Assembly: GCA_030430245.1 (NCBI GenBank)
Contig: JAUIFY010000019.1
Location: 1-38,148, forward strand
Source of the DNA: a bacterium
Lineage (GTDB): Bacteria > Desulfobacterota > Binatia > UBA12015
Direction of reading: 5' to 3'
DNA: 38,148 nt
A model generated the notes under the pieces. That model ran no database searches and had not been told where the DNA came from. It saw only the letters and a list, made by a program, of their open reading frames with translations. Both the position numbers and the translations under genes were made by a program. This document shows positions 1 to 7,441 of this stretch, piece by piece (within the stretch, counting starts at the first letter, position 1; each line of letters starts with the position of its first letter).

Positions 1-19
1 GAGGACGGCTGACCCCGAC

Positions 20-613
20 TCAGCGCTTCGGGAACGACTCGAGCCCGATCAGGAAGAAGTTCGTGTTGAGCCCGCGGTTCGGCTCCTTGATGCCGGCATT
101 CGAGATGTGGCGAATGCGCCAGGAGAGCGTGAGCGCGAGCCGGTCCGTGAGGAAGGTGTGGAGCCCGACACCCACGAACGACGCGAACTCGAACGGGCCG
201 CCGAGCTCCTGCCCCTGCAGGCCGGTGTACATCGCGCCGACCCCGCCGATTCCGTACGGAACAAATCGCTGTCCGTAATCGTAGTCCAGCTTGAGAACGA
301 TGGGAGCCACACCACCTTCGAACGCATCGCCCGGGGCGTCGAAAACGCCCGCGACCCATGCCTCGACCACCCACTTCAGGTTCAGGTCGTACTCGTGGAG
401 GGGCTCGTCCACGACGTCCGGCAGGAGCCAGGCCGCGCGGGCGAACAGGGGGACCAGGAAGATCCCGTCCCGTGAGGAGGGGCCGTATCCCGACAGGAGG
501 CCCCATTCCTGGACGCCCGTGCGGTCCTCCCCCTGGTCCGCGGCGGACGCCACCGCAACGAGCAGCCCGGTCGCCAGAAGAATCGTCGGAAGAAGCTGGA
601 GAATCCGTCGCAT
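20..613 (-). CDS. pagL: Lipid A deacylase, PagL-like outer-membrane acyloxyacyl hydrolase
   Basis: This 197-aa protein has an N-terminal signal peptide (MRRILQLL then a hydrophobic stretch ending near ASA, residues 1-24). The remainder alternates hydrophobic and polar residues, as in an 8-stranded outer-membrane barrel. Near the C-terminus is the hallmark RHISNAGIKEPNRGLN (168-183), which matches the PagL family active-site motif with catalytic His169 and Ser171. PagL removes the 3-O-acyl chain from lipid A in the outer membrane. I chose the ATG at 613 because GAGG lies 5 nt upstream and the signal peptide begins there; a longer frame to 679 adds residues that do not look like a signal peptide. 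The gene is divergent from dsbD, with only about 19 nt between the starts. Family assignment is firm; the exact acyl position cleaved is inferred. Confidence 0.8.
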   Translation of the reverse strand: MRRILQLLPTILLATGLLVAVASAADQGEDRTGVQEWGLLSGYGPSSRDGIFLVPLFARAAWLLPDVVDEPLHEYDLNLKWVVEAWVAGVFDAPGDAFEGGVAPIVLKLDYDYGQRFVPYGIGGVGAMYTGLQGQELGGPFEFASFVGVGLHTFLTDRLALTLSWRIRHISNAGIKEPNRGLNTNFFLIGLESFPKR

Positions 614-632
614 GCTAACCTCGCGGAACACG

Positions 633-2426
633 ATGAGCGCTCCGGAAGTATCCCGACACCCCCGGCCTCGCAACCGCAATGGCCCATGCGCCCTGGTCGG
701 GCTGGTCCTCGTCCTGGCGACCGGGCTCGTCGCCCGGGCGGACGCCGCGCCGGTCGTGAAGCTGGGCGGTCACGTCGAGGAGGCGGGGGCGGGCGTCGTC
801 GTGCGGGGTCTCGTCGAAATCGCGTCGGGGTACCACATCAACGCACACGTCCCGGACGAGCCCTTCCTGATCCCGACCGTGCTCACCCTCTCGGCCGGGG
901 GCGCCACGTTCGGCGAGCCCGCCTACCCGGAGCCGGAGGCGCAGACCTTCTCGTTCTCGCCCGACAAGCCGATGCTCGTCTACGACGGCACGATCGAGAT
1001 CGTGGCCGGGGCCGACCGGGTGCCGGACGGCCCTGTCCACGCGAAGCTCCGGTACCAAGCTTGCAACCACGAGCGTTGCCTCCCGCCGACGACGGTCGAG
1101 GCCTTCCTCGGCAAGAAGAACGAGGCCGCCGTCGGTGGGACGACCGGGCGCCTCGCCACGGCCGGCTCGAACGACTCGTGGCTCTTCGCGTGGCTGCAAG
1201 GCGCGAGCCTCCCGGCCGCGTTGGGCATGACGCTGCTGCTCGGCCTGACGCTGAACCTCACTCCGTGCGTCTACCCGCTCATCTCCGTCACGCTCGGGTT
1301 CTTCGGGTCGCAGTCCACGACGAGCGGCAAGCCCTGGCCGCTGGCCGTCGCCTACGTCGGAGGAATCACGCTCAGCTTCGCGATCCTCGGTGTGACGGCC
1401 TCGCTCGCGGGCGGCCTGTTCGGATCTCCCCTGCAGCACCCGGCCGTGCTCGTGGGGCTCGCACTCCTTCTCGCGACGCTGGCGATGTCGAGCTTCGGGT
1501 TCTTCGAGATCCGCGCGCCCGCGGCACTCATGCAGCGCTTCGGAGGCTCGTCCACCGGGGTCGGGGGCGCGTTCCTGATGGGCCTCACGATGGGGATCGT
1601 CGCCGCACCCTGCATCGGGCCGGTCGTCCTGGGACTGCTCGTCTACGTCGGGTCGGAGCGCGACGTCTGGAAGGGCTTCTCCCTGTTTCTCTCGATGGGC
1701 CTCGGGATGGGACTCCCGTACGTCTTTCTCGCGACGGCCGCCGGCTCGCTCGACAGGCTCCCGCGCTCGGGAGAGTGGCTCTCGTGGATGAACCGCCTCT
1801 TCGGCGTCCTCCTGCTCGGCATGGCGGTCTACTTCGTCGCTCCTCTTCTCGGACACGAGTTCATGCGCTTCTTCCTGCCCGCCTTCATCGCCGCCGGAGC
1901 GATCTACCTCGGGTTCCTCGAGCCCTCCGGCCGGAACCTCCGGGGCTTCACGCTGGGACGTCGCCTCGCCGGTGTGACCGCGCTCGTGGTCGCCGCGTGG
2001 CTGGGCCTCTCGTCCGCGCAGGCCACGAACGGAATCCGCTGGCAGCCGTTGACTCCCGCGTCCCTCGATCTCGCCATCTCCGCGAAGCGACCCGCGATCG
2101 TCGAGTTCTCGGCGGACTGGTGCCTCCCATGCGTCGAGATGGAGCACTCCACGTTCACCGACCCGGACGTCCTGCGCGAGGCCGCGCGCTTCTCGATGCT
2201 GCAGGCGGACGTGACCGAATCGAGCGACGCGAACGACCTGCTGCTGGAGGAGTTCGGCGTCCTCGGTGTGCCGACGATCATCTTCTACGACGGCGCGGGA
2301 CGCGAGGTGGACCGCGTCGTCGGCTTCGTCGACGCCGAGGAGTTCCGACGGCGGATGCGCCGCGTCGACACGGGCCGGCCCGCAGCGCCGCGCGCCCCCG
2401 CGCCGCGCATCGCCGAACCCGTCTGA
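633..2426 (+). CDS. dsbD: Thiol:disulfide interchange protein DsbD
   Basis: This 597-aa inner-membrane reductant conduit has all three classical parts. The periplasmic N-terminal domain follows a signal segment (about 20-40) and carries the redox pair C144-NHER-C149. A multi-spanning membrane domain contains LNLTPCVYPL and GIVAAPCIGPV, each with a Pro-flanked Cys, as in DsbD/CcdA. A C-terminal thioredoxin-like domain carries ADWCLPC. DsbD passes electrons from cytoplasmic thioredoxin to periplasmic thiol proteins such as DsbC or cytochrome-maturation factors. The start is the ATG at 633; an in-frame ATG at 612 would overlap the divergent pagL start. No strong Shine-Dalgarno is visible for either start. 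The domain order and length match the family. Confidence 0.93.
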   Translation: MSAPEVSRHPRPRNRNGPCALVGLVLVLATGLVARADAAPVVKLGGHVEEAGAGVVVRGLVEIASGYHINAHVPDEPFLIPTVLTLSAGGATFGEPAYPEPEAQTFSFSPDKPMLVYDGTIEIVAGADRVPDGPVHAKLRYQACNHERCLPPTTVEAFLGKKNEAAVGGTTGRLATAGSNDSWLFAWLQGASLPAALGMTLLLGLTLNLTPCVYPLISVTLGFFGSQSTTSGKPWPLAVAYVGGITLSFAILGVTASLAGGLFGSPLQHPAVLVGLALLLATLAMSSFGFFEIRAPAALMQRFGGSSTGVGGAFLMGLTMGIVAAPCIGPVVLGLLVYVGSERDVWKGFSLFLSMGLGMGLPYVFLATAAGSLDRLPRSGEWLSWMNRLFGVLLLGMAVYFVAPLLGHEFMRFFLPAFIAAGAIYLGFLEPSGRNLRGFTLGRRLAGVTALVVAAWLGLSSAQATNGIRWQPLTPASLDLAISAKRPAIVEFSADWCLPCVEMEHSTFTDPDVLREAARFSMLQADVTESSDANDLLLEEFGVLGVPTIIFYDGAGREVDRVVGFVDAEEFRRRMRRVDTGRPAAPRAPAPRIAEPV

Positions 2427-2501
2427 GCCGAGCCTGGGTGCGACGCCCGCGGGGCCGCTCGACGCGCACGACTTCCGCCATCGGGCCGAGAGCCCGGCGA
2501 G

Positions 2502-3416
2502 TCACCCGGACTCCGGGAAGAGCGTGGGAACGTAGTAGCCGTCGAACGGAGTGAACTCGCCGCGAACCATGTATGTGCAGAGCGAGTGGACCTCGAAGCC
2601 GGCGTCGTACATCGCTCCGAGAAGATCCGGCCGGCTCGCGGGCAGCAGCAGCCGCGTGTCGGTGCGCATTGGCAGGTCTCGGGTCGCCGCCTGGACGAGA
2701 TCCAGCATCGTATCGAGATCGCGACTCACCGCAGGGCCCAGGACGGCGACGCCGCCGCGGACCATCCGCACGAGACTCCCTCGAAGGGGCCGATCTCCGG
2801 CGAGCAGGGTATCTCCCATGCGCAGCAGGAGCTCGTGGTCCTTGGCCCGCTCGATCCCGATCGCATCGCGCTCGAGTGCGACGATCGACGCCACGTCCGC
2901 CGACGTCGCGCGTCGCGTGGCACCTCGGGTGCCGACATCGGGTCGCGACCGGAAGCTCCCACGAACGAGCGTCTCTCGGGCGACGAAGCCCACCCGGCCG
3001 TAGAGGCAGAACGAGACCTCGTTGAACGCGTCCTGGATCAAGCGCAGGGAACGCACTCCCGCCGCGTCCGCTCGGGCGCAGATCTCCCGCATGAGCGCGA
3101 GCCCGTATCCCGACGATTGATGGGCGGGATCGATCGTGATGGGTCCGGCACCGGCCGTTCGCCCGCGCACGTGCAGGAATCCGCTCCCGACGACCCGATC
3201 CCCCGCGACGACCACGAGACAGTGCGCGGGATCGAGCGATCGATAGGTCTCGGCGATCACGGCGCCGACGGCCTGGTCGGCGACGACCGGCCCGAAGCCG
3301 CGTCGTCGGTACATCTCGTTGAACGCCGTGCGAAAGATCGTCGCGACCCGCGCGAGATCGCTCGACTGCATCGCCCGCACGTGCGCCTCAGCGCGGTCCG
3401 CCACCCCGTCCCCCAT
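2502..3416 (-). CDS. GNAT-family N-acetyltransferase
   Basis: This 304-aa protein begins with a typical GNAT opening (VRAMQSSDLARVATIFRTAF) and contains the acetyl-CoA loop region ITIDPAHQSSGYGLALMREICARA, where the usual R/Q-x-x-G-x-G/A signature is degenerate (HQSSGYG). A second, weaker GNAT-like half follows (about 155-290), beginning RRATSADVASIVALERDAIG, so the protein may be a tandem GNAT with a degenerate C-terminal copy. The start is the ATG at 3416, which has AGGAG 9 nt upstream; the GTG at 3437 lacks this. The gene converges with dsbD and is divergent from the 3477 gene, with about 60 nt between starts. The acetyl acceptor cannot be inferred. Confidence 0.8.
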   Translation of the reverse strand: MGDGVADRAEAHVRAMQSSDLARVATIFRTAFNEMYRRRGFGPVVADQAVGAVIAETYRSLDPAHCLVVVAGDRVVGSGFLHVRGRTAGAGPITIDPAHQSSGYGLALMREICARADAAGVRSLRLIQDAFNEVSFCLYGRVGFVARETLVRGSFRSRPDVGTRGATRRATSADVASIVALERDAIGIERAKDHELLLRMGDTLLAGDRPLRGSLVRMVRGGVAVLGPAVSRDLDTMLDLVQAATRDLPMRTDTRLLLPASRPDLLGAMYDAGFEVHSLCTYMVRGEFTPFDGYYVPTLFPESG

Positions 3417-3476
3417 GCCCCGGCACTCCTCGCCCACGCTTCACGGGTCTCCTATACCACTTCTCGGAGGTGTCCC

Positions 3477-5132
3477 CTGACCGGAGAGCTCTACTTCGAC
3501 GATCCGCGGCTCGACCTGATCCCGACCGAGCACCTCGCGGCCGACGGAGTCGACGCGGACTTCCTCGAGCGACTTCTGCGCCGGCCCGGCTGGACGCGTC
3601 CCGCGACCGACCTCCTCGAGCGATCGATCGAGCTCTACTGGGATCGGTACGACCGCCTCGCATCCGAGGTCGGATACCTCGGCGCCCCGCGACTTCGAAA
3701 CCTCGCGGTGGTTCGCGATGCGTCGACCGTGCGCCCCTATGCCCAGATCCTGAACGAATCGACCTGCACCGTGTATCTCGAGGATCTCGACCCGGAGACC
3801 TCCCATCCCGAGCTCGTCGCGTACGTGCTCGCGTTCGGCGAGCGCGCGGCGGAAACGACCGACATGCTCCGTACCGCGGTGCACCTCGCACCGTGGTGGT
3901 TCGATCGTACCGACGCCGAGTGCGAGGCGTTCGTGCGCGCCGCGGCGACCTCGCGTCGACCCGATGCAGAGCTCTACCAGGCGATCGGCGCGGCGATCCC
4001 GTGGCTCCGGGAGCTCCGTCACCGCCGCGCGCGCCCGCCGCGCAAGGGCCGCACCTACCGCGAGATCCCCGGCACGGGCCTGCTCGTGCCACGCGCTCGG
4101 GAGGAGGAGCCCGATCGACTCGTCGGGAAGATCCAGGAGTCCGCCACGCGAACGCTACGCGCCTTCCACGCTGCGCAACGGGGCCCCGCGGACGCGGAGA
4201 TCCGCGGTCTCGCGGAGTGGCTCGCCTCGGAGCGACCTCTGGTCGTCGTCACGGACGCGCGCGAGCGCGTCCTCTGGGATCCCGAAGCGCCGACCGGGGA
4301 GGGCGCTCTCCTGGAGCGTCTGCGCGACTGCGGGCCACGAACCGTCACGAGCCTCCGTCGCGATCTCGCGTGCGTGGACGAGCACAGTCGCCGGTTTCTC
4401 GCCTCGCTGCGGGATCCCGAGGCGCTTCCGCGGGTGCCGTCGGACCTGGCGCAGTCCGGGTACACCTTTCTCCACCGCGATCGGGGCATCATCGGCTACA
4501 ACGTAGACGAGCGGGGCATCGAGCGGCTGCTCGCACCGGCCATCCCCTATGCACGCGCCATGCTCGGCGCCCGGACCTTTCACGAATGGGCCCACCTGGC
4601 CGTCGACGCCGGCTGGGTCCCGCGGGTCGTGTCGTCCGGGGAATGGTCGCGTCGCCGCGCGGCACTCGTCGAGGCCCTTCGCGCGGTGATCGACGGACTG
4701 CCCAAGAACGCGCGCGACGTCGTGGGTCCGGACCTCGCCCGACTCGGCGCGGGCCGCGACGCCGGCGAGGCGCTGGCCGACGTCTTCGAGGGGCGCCTCT
4801 CGGACTACCGGTCGAACCTGCTCGCCGCGCGCTACCAGACGCCGGTCGAGCGCGAGGCGTACGTCCGGCAGAACGTCCGGCCACTCCGCCGCGAGTACCC
4901 GCCCTCGGAGCGGCTCCGCATGTTGGTCCGCTACGTCTACGAGCGCCAGTACCTCCGCTTCAGCGAGATCGAGGCGGGCGACGAGTACTTCGACGAGCAC
5001 ACCTGGTTCGAAGCGGACTTCGTCGACACCGACTTCCTGGACGAGGAGAGGCTGGCCTCCCTTCTCCGCGCGGCGGCCGACGTCTGCCACGCGTTCGAGA
5101 TCGACCGCGCGCGGTTCAGGGACCCGACTTGA
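3477..5132 (+). CDS. Uncharacterised protein with HExxH (gluzincin-like) motif, probable CTG start
   Basis: I do not recognise this 551-aa protein. It is soluble, rich in Arg and acidic residues, and has no signal peptide. At residues 369-373 it reads HEWAH, embedded as ARTFHEWAHLAVDAGW, and about 60 residues later comes GEALADVFEGRLSDY (E431, D435, E438). That is the spacing expected of a gluzincin metallopeptidase with a third Glu ligand, so a zinc enzyme is plausible but unproven. No ATG, GTG or TTG lies near the apparent N-terminus. GGAGG at 3466-3470 sits 6 nt before an in-frame CTG at 3477 (L-TGELYFDDPRLDLIP), which I take as the start. The stop overlaps a possible TTG start of gpsA, suggesting translational coupling. 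Confidence 0.7.
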   Translation: MTGELYFDDPRLDLIPTEHLAADGVDADFLERLLRRPGWTRPATDLLERSIELYWDRYDRLASEVGYLGAPRLRNLAVVRDASTVRPYAQILNESTCTVYLEDLDPETSHPELVAYVLAFGERAAETTDMLRTAVHLAPWWFDRTDAECEAFVRAAATSRRPDAELYQAIGAAIPWLRELRHRRARPPRKGRTYREIPGTGLLVPRAREEEPDRLVGKIQESATRTLRAFHAAQRGPADAEIRGLAEWLASERPLVVVTDARERVLWDPEAPTGEGALLERLRDCGPRTVTSLRRDLACVDEHSRRFLASLRDPEALPRVPSDLAQSGYTFLHRDRGIIGYNVDERGIERLLAPAIPYARAMLGARTFHEWAHLAVDAGWVPRVVSSGEWSRRRAALVEALRAVIDGLPKNARDVVGPDLARLGAGRDAGEALADVFEGRLSDYRSNLLAARYQTPVEREAYVRQNVRPLRREYPPSERLRMLVRYVYERQYLRFSEIEAGDEYFDEHTWFEADFVDTDFLDEERLASLLRAAADVCHAFEIDRARFRDPT

Positions 5133-5164
5133 TTCCCGGAGAGCCTCGGTCAATCAATCGCATC

Positions 5165-6160
5165 GTGGGTACGACCGTACTGGGTGCCGGCTCCTGGGGC
5201 ACGGCCTTGGCCCTTCAGCTCTGCCGCTCGGGCCACTCCGTCCAGCTGTGGGGGCACGATCCCGATCACGTGCGGGACCTGATCGAGGCGCGGGAGAACC
5301 GCGCCTTCCTTCCGGGGTTCCCGTTTCCGCCCCCGGTCGCGCCGCAGGCGGATCTCGCGGAGGCGGTCGGATCGGCGACGGACCTTCTGGTGTGCGCCGT
5401 GCCATCGCACGCGGTCCGAGAGACGATGGAGGCGGCTCGTCCCCACATCCCCGAGACGACGATCCTCTGCAGTGCCGCGAAGGGCATCGAGGAAGGCACG
5501 TGCAAGCGCATGAGCGAGGTGATCGCCGAGACGACGGGCTGCGGGGAGCGCGTGTCGGTCCTGACCGGACCCAGCTTCGCGCGGGAGGTCGCCGCCGAGA
5601 TGCCGACGGTCGTCACCGCCGCCGCCCACGCCGCCGAGACGGCGAAGTTCGTGCAGCACGCCTTCGCGTCGCCGATGTTCCGGGTGTACGCATCGGCCGA
5701 TCCGATCGGAGCGGAGGTCGGTGCCGCGGTGAAGAACGTGATCGCGATCGCGGCCGGCGTGAGCGACGGCCTGGGCCTGGGACACAACACGCGCGCCGCC
5801 ATCATCACGCGTGGGCTCGCGGAGGTGAACCGACTCGCGATCAAGCTCGGCGCCGATCCACTCACCGTCACGGGACTCGCCGGCATGGGCGATCTCGTTC
5901 TCACCTGCACCGCCGAGCTATCGCGCAACCGCTCCGTCGGACTCAAGCTCGGGCAGGGCCAGAAGCTGACGGACATTCTCGAGGGCATGACGCAGGTCGC
6001 CGAAGGCGTCCGCAACACCCTGGCGGTCGAGGAGCTCGCTCGAACCGCCGACGTGGAGATGCCGATCACGACCGAGATGCGCTGCCTGCTCTTCGAGGAC
6101 AAGCCGGCCCGCGAAGCCATGGTCGACCTCATGACGAGGCGGCTGAAGGCGGAGTTCTGA
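5165..6160 (+). CDS. gpsA: NAD(P)-dependent glycerol-3-phosphate dehydrogenase
   Basis: This cytoplasmic enzyme of about 331 aa reduces dihydroxyacetone phosphate to sn-glycerol-3-phosphate for phospholipid synthesis. It shows the N-terminal dinucleotide loop GAGSWGTAL, then SAAKGIE, GPSFAREVA, the catalytic-lysine region AVKNVIAIAAGVSDGLGLGHNTRAAI, LAGMGDLVLTCT and SRNRSVG, all standard for GpsA at normal spacing. The start is uncertain. GTG at 5165 gives a family-typical N-terminus (VGTTVLGAGSWG). TTG at 5129, with AGGGA 6 nt upstream and overlapping the stop of the upstream gene, would add 12 residues. Identity is secure. Confidence 0.95.
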   Translation: MGTTVLGAGSWGTALALQLCRSGHSVQLWGHDPDHVRDLIEARENRAFLPGFPFPPPVAPQADLAEAVGSATDLLVCAVPSHAVRETMEAARPHIPETTILCSAAKGIEEGTCKRMSEVIAETTGCGERVSVLTGPSFAREVAAEMPTVVTAAAHAAETAKFVQHAFASPMFRVYASADPIGAEVGAAVKNVIAIAAGVSDGLGLGHNTRAAIITRGLAEVNRLAIKLGADPLTVTGLAGMGDLVLTCTAELSRNRSVGLKLGQGQKLTDILEGMTQVAEGVRNTLAVEELARTADVEMPITTEMRCLLFEDKPAREAMVDLMTRRLKAEF

Positions 6161-6219
6161 GGGCCCGGGACGGGCGCCGGGCATTGGATTACCCCCCTCT
6201 GGTCCGTTACCCAGGGCGG

Positions 6220-6531
6220 ATGGCCAACAAGGGAACCTGTAAAGCCGACGCCTGCGAGAAAGAGGTCGTGGGGAAGGGCTACTGCAAGCGGCACTACCGT
6301 CTCTGGAAGCGAGGCGAGATGCCCAAGGCGCGCTACAACACCTGCGTGGCCGAAGGCTGCCACAAGAAGGTGGTCGCGAGCATGCGGTGCGAGGAGCACC
6401 AGAAGATCAAGCCGCCCGACGCCGAGGCAGCCGCCGCCAGCGGGGAGGCGCCGGCCGCAGACGCGGGCGGGGGAGCGGCCGAGGCGGCCGAGGCCGCCGA
6501 GGCAGAGGCAGAGGCGCCCGCAGAGGGCTGA
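6220..6531 (+). CDS. Small protein with two tandem CxxxxC-x9-CxxH zinc-knuckle-like repeats
   Basis: This protein of about 103 aa begins at ATG 6220, preceded closely by AGGGCGG. It contains two copies of one motif: C-KADA-C ... C-KR-H (about residues 7-25) and C-VAEG-C ... C-EE-H (about 42-60), each with the Cys/His spacing of a small zinc-binding knuckle. They are joined by a basic linker (YRLWKRGEMPKARYN). The last 40 residues are a low-complexity Ala/Glu/Gly tail. It is probably a nucleic-acid or protein-binding zinc protein, but I cannot assign a function. It lies between gpsA and rpmH. The repeated motif and ribosome-binding site support it being real. Confidence 0.7.
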   Translation: MANKGTCKADACEKEVVGKGYCKRHYRLWKRGEMPKARYNTCVAEGCHKKVVASMRCEEHQKIKPPDAEAAAASGEAPAADAGGGAAEAAEAAEAEAEAPAEG

Positions 6532-6540
6532 GCCGCGACG

Positions 6541-6568
6541 TTGACAGCGGGGAACCCGAATGGTTCCC
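6541..6568 (+). promoter_or_regulatory. Possible rpmH promoter -35 element followed by an inverted repeat
   Basis: A perfect TTGACA at 6541-6546 lies 57 nt before the rpmH start. Immediately after it, GGGAACC (6550-6556) and GGTTCCC (6562-6568) form a 7-bp perfect inverted repeat with a 5-nt loop. No good -10 hexamer is visible at 16-18 nt spacing, so the promoter assignment is weak. The repeat could be an operator, or a terminator-like hairpin for the upstream gene, though no T-tract follows. Confidence 0.3.
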
Positions 6569-6602
6569 TCCTGTGCTCCGCTCGTAAGGACAGGCGACGC
6601 AG

Positions 6603-6761
6603 ATGAAGAGGACGTATCAGCCCAGCAATCGGCGTCGGAAGCGCACCCACGGCTTCCGCGCGCGCATGGCCACTCCCGCGGGCCGGCAGGTGATCAAGCG
6701 CCGTCGCCGCAAGGGACGCAAGCGCCTCAGCGCCAGCATTCCGCCCAAGCAGCCGGGCTAG
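6603..6761 (+). CDS. rpmH: 50S ribosomal protein L34
   Basis: This 52-aa, strongly basic protein begins [22 protein letters not shown], followed by [20 protein letters not shown], the full L34 signature. It is slightly longer than usual because of a C-terminal [10 protein letters not shown] tail. It is a structural protein of the large ribosomal subunit. AAGGA lies 12 nt upstream of the ATG, a rather long spacing. It heads the classical rpmH-rnpA-yidD-yidC cluster, which in many bacteria lies next to dnaA and oriC; here the upstream neighbour is the zinc-knuckle gene instead. Confidence 0.97.
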   Translation: MKRTYQPSNRRRKRTHGFRARMATPAGRQVIKRRRRKGRKRLSASIPPKQPG

Positions 6762-6797
6762 GCGCCCAGGCTCGGTCGGACCGGGGCGAGCCGGGAC

Positions 6798-7172
6798 GTG
6801 GCGCCGACAGCCACGACTTCCCCCGCGGAGACGCTTCCCAAGGCGGCCCGCGTGCGCAAGCGCGGAGAGTTCCTGGCGATCCAGAACGGCGGAAAGCGGC
6901 TTCCCACGCGGCACTTTCTTCTCGTCTACCGGCCGGCGCGGGGCACGCAGGCGCGATTGGGAATCACCGTAACGAAGAAGATCGGTGGAGCCGTGATCCG
7001 AAACCGCGTGAAACGAGCCGTCCGCGAGACGTTCCGCCGGGTGCGAACGGGCCTCGCACCGATCGACCTGGTGGTGATCGCGCGCAAGGGCTCCGGCGCG
7101 CTCGACGGCGGCACGATTCGTGCGGAGATCGAGCCCGCCCTCGCCACGCTCGGGGGAGGGCGACCGGCATGA
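6798..7172 (+). CDS. rnpA: Ribonuclease P protein component
   Basis: This 124-aa basic protein starts at GTG 6798. It carries the RnpA core: [16 protein letters not shown], then [29 protein letters not shown], in which the RNR motif contacts the P RNA, and DLVVIARKG. RnpA assists the catalytic RNA in 5' maturation of tRNA precursors. It follows rpmH by 36 nt and its stop overlaps the yidD start (ATGA), so the cluster is co-translated. The N-terminal 15 residues ([13 protein letters not shown]) are low-complexity, and a slightly later start cannot be excluded. Confidence 0.95.
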   Translation: MAPTATTSPAETLPKAARVRKRGEFLAIQNGGKRLPTRHFLLVYRPARGTQARLGITVTKKIGGAVIRNRVKRAVRETFRRVRTGLAPIDLVVIARKGSGALDGGTIRAEIEPALATLGGGRPA

Positions 7173-7441
7173 GCCGTCTCCTGAGCGAGTGCCTGCGGGC
7201 CCTTCTCCGGGCCTATCAGCTCTTCCTGTCGCCGCTGATCGGCCCCGCGTGTCGCTTCGCCCCCAGCTGCTCGGAGTACGCCCGTGAGGCCCTGCGTGTC
7301 CACGGTGCCGGCCGCGGGAGCCTCCTCGCCGCCCGGCGAATCGCCCGATGCCACCCCTGGCACCCCGGGGGCTTCGATCCCGTTCCGCCCAAGAATCGGC
7401 GCCCCGAAACCGTGGACCGCCGCGTCCGGAGTCACGCCTGA
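7169..7441 (+). CDS. yidD: Membrane protein insertion efficiency factor YidD
   Basis: This 90-aa protein contains the YidD signature: [28 protein letters not shown], followed by [15 protein letters not shown]. It is a small amphipathic, membrane-associated factor that helps YidC-dependent insertion. The ATG at 7169 overlaps the rnpA stop by 4 nt, and its own TGA overlaps the yidC ATG by 1 nt, giving tight translational coupling. A GGGAGGG tract serves as ribosome-binding site. Confidence 0.95.
   Translation: MSRLLSECLRALLRAYQLFLSPLIGPACRFAPSCSEYAREALRVHGAGRGSLLAARRIARCHPWHPGGFDPVPPKNRRPETVDRRVRSHA

Noticed and set aside
1..19. GAGGACGGCTGA at the left edge as the end of an upstream gene
   Set aside because: Only three codons are visible before the TGA, so no coding claim can be supported.
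615..2147. Long open frame antisense to dsbD (about 510 codons)
   Set aside because: Its composition is dominated by Arg, Glu and Gly from GC-rich third positions. It has no recognisable motif, and the sense strand is plainly DsbD.
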